Source of the DNA: Burkholderiales bacterium
Lineage (GTDB): Bacteria; Pseudomonadota; Gammaproteobacteria; Burkholderiales; Casimicrobiaceae
Direction: 5' to 3'
Assembly (NCBI GenBank): GCA_031270015.1
Contig: JAISYH010000016.1
Span: 1-63,448 of the forward strand
DNA: 63,448 bases
Shown: positions 62,580-63,448 of the stretch, in pieces
How positions within the stretch are numbered: the stretch's first letter is position 1
How the letters are laid out: each line of letters starts with the position of its first letter
Made by a program: the position numbers and the translations under genes
Notes under the pieces: generated by a model
The model's input: the letters and a program-made list of their open reading frames with translations, nothing else
Told to the model about the DNA's origin: nothing
Database searches by the model: none

Positions 62580-63448
62580 ATGAAAAGTGTCATGAAATTT
62601 GATTTGCGCAATCGTAGAGTATTGGTATTAGGTTTGGGAATCACTGGATATTCTCTCGTCCGCTATTTATTGAGACGAGGCGCGCAAGTTATGGTTGCCG
62701 ACACACGCACCGCGCCGCCATTCGCGGATCGGCTTGCTATGGAATTTCCCCAAGTAGAAGCATATTACGGTGAGTTTACAAAGTTATTGTTTGTAGGTAT
62801 CGACGGTATAGCGATTTCTCCGGGTATTGCCAAAGATCACCCTTTGATCTGTGCGGCAGTAGCCGACGGTGTGCCGCTTTTCGGAGATGTTGAACTTTTC
62901 GCGCAAGCATTACCGAAAAATCAACGAGTATTGGCGATTACCGGAAGCAATGGCAAGACGACGACGACCGAGCTGACACGGGTTTTATGCGAAGCGGCGG
63001 GGTTATCTGCAATCGCCGCTGGCAATATTGGCGAACCTGTTCTTGACGTGTTGGAATGTTTCGAGGGCGGCGCGTTTTTTCCCGATGTTTTCGTACTGGA
63101 GCTTTCCAGTTATCAATTAGAAACCACGATGTCGTTGAGTCCATCGGCAGCAGCGATACTCAATATTTCCGAAAATCATCTGGATCGTTATCCCGATATG
63201 GACGTGTATACCGCAGCGAAGGCGCGTATCTTCGATCGTGCAAAAGCACAAGTATTGAATATCGACGATGCTCGCGTGCGCGCGATGGCGATGGCGGATA
63301 AAACCGTTCATTATTTCGGCACAGAAGAGACCGATCTTCGCCCGTTTTGGTCGTTGCGGAATCATGAAGGCGCATTGTGGCTACAGTGTAACGAACGGAC
63401 ATTGATGGCTTCCGATACTCTTTCTCTGATGGGACGACATAACGCGCT
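62580..63448 (+). CDS. murD: UDP-MurNAc-L-alanine:D-glutamate ligase MurD (truncated by window edge)
   Basis: The frame starts one base after the mraY stop (a second ATG at 62592 gives the more usual MKFDLRNRRVLVLGLG) and runs off the right edge. It shows the N-terminal Rossmann fold (VLVLGLGITGYSLVRYLLRRG), the ATP loop TGSNGKTTTTEL, and ELSSYQLETT with the following SPSAAAILNISENHLDRY. MurD adds D-glutamate to UDP-MurNAc-L-Ala. About 290 of 450 residues are present. Confidence 0.95.
   Translation, partial: MKSVMKFDLRNRRVLVLGLGITGYSLVRYLLRRGAQVMVADTRTAPPFADRLAMEFPQVEAYYGEFTKLLFVGIDGIAISPGIAKDHPLICAAVADGVPLFGDVELFAQALPKNQRVLAITGSNGKTTTTELTRVLCEAAGLSAIAAGNIGEPVLDVLECFEGGAFFPDVFVLELSSYQLETTMSLSPSAAAILNISENHLDRYPDMDVYTAAKARIFDRAKAQVLNIDDARVRAMAMADKTVHYFGTEETDLRPFWSLRNHEGALWLQCNERTLMASDTLSLMGRHNA

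Overview
The window is a chromosomal segment of a Gram-negative bacterium, most likely a betaproteobacterium. Evidence for this is a dcw cluster with murE and murF fused into one reading frame, the rpsP-rimM-trmD-rplS operon, tolB-pal-cpoB, a histone-H1-like/SWIB protein, the birA-coaX-SPOR arrangement, DUF1178 and an LPS core locus. A decaheme cytochrome paired with an MtrB/PioB-type porin suggests a member able to exchange electrons across the outer membrane, for example a Gallionella-like Fe(II) oxidiser or a Rhodocyclales-like anaerobe. This placement is inference; no rRNA gene is present to settle it.

Layout. 1-9.6 kb: a partial DnaQ-like exonuclease, tRNA-Ser, a BI-1 membrane protein, oligopeptidase A, a glutaredoxin-like protein, then a minus-strand set HIT protein / unknown / birA / coaX / SPOR protein. 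9.7-13.9 kb is a decaying stretch: a lysP-type permease with two nonsense codons and two frameshifts, a Sel1 protein made of ten 36-residue repeats, and cinA with an internal deletion. 14-17 kb: the ribosomal rpsP-rimM-trmD-rplS operon and the H1/SWIB gene. 17.5-25 kb: an MFS transporter, rlpA, tolB-pal-cpoB, mutY, DUF1178 and a DinJ-YafQ toxin-antitoxin pair. 25.3-31 kb: a secreted polymorphic-repeat protein broken by one stop codon, then the decaheme cytochrome/porin pair with a perfect FNR-type box upstream.

31.3-38.3 kb is the most interesting part. A tRNA-Lys gene is followed by remnants of a tyrosine recombinase and of an IS481-type transposase, and then by seven tightly packed plus-strand genes: a CysM-like cysteine synthase, a JAMM (Mec-like) protease, a CysO/ThiS-like sulfur carrier, a MoeB-rhodanese, a family 2A encapsulin shell protein, a cysteine desulfurase with an N-terminal cargo-type extension, and serine acetyltransferase EpsC. 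I read this as a sulfur-storage nanocompartment wired to a protein-thiocarboxylate route for remaking cysteine. The carrier protein ends in Gly-Gly-Ser-Ile-Arg, so it should need trimming before it can be activated.

38.4-54.4 kb: a small membrane protein, a sirtuin, an internally deleted IS5-type transposase remnant, a CorC-type protein, an LPS cluster (msbA, GT2, O-antigen ligase, GT4, deacetylase, GT9), dksA, sodC, sodB, a STAS protein, hslV without hslU beside it, dsbC and a small lipoprotein. 54.7 kb to the right edge: the dcw cluster from mraZ to a truncated murD, preceded by a clear promoter and four MraZ boxes at exact 10-bp spacing.
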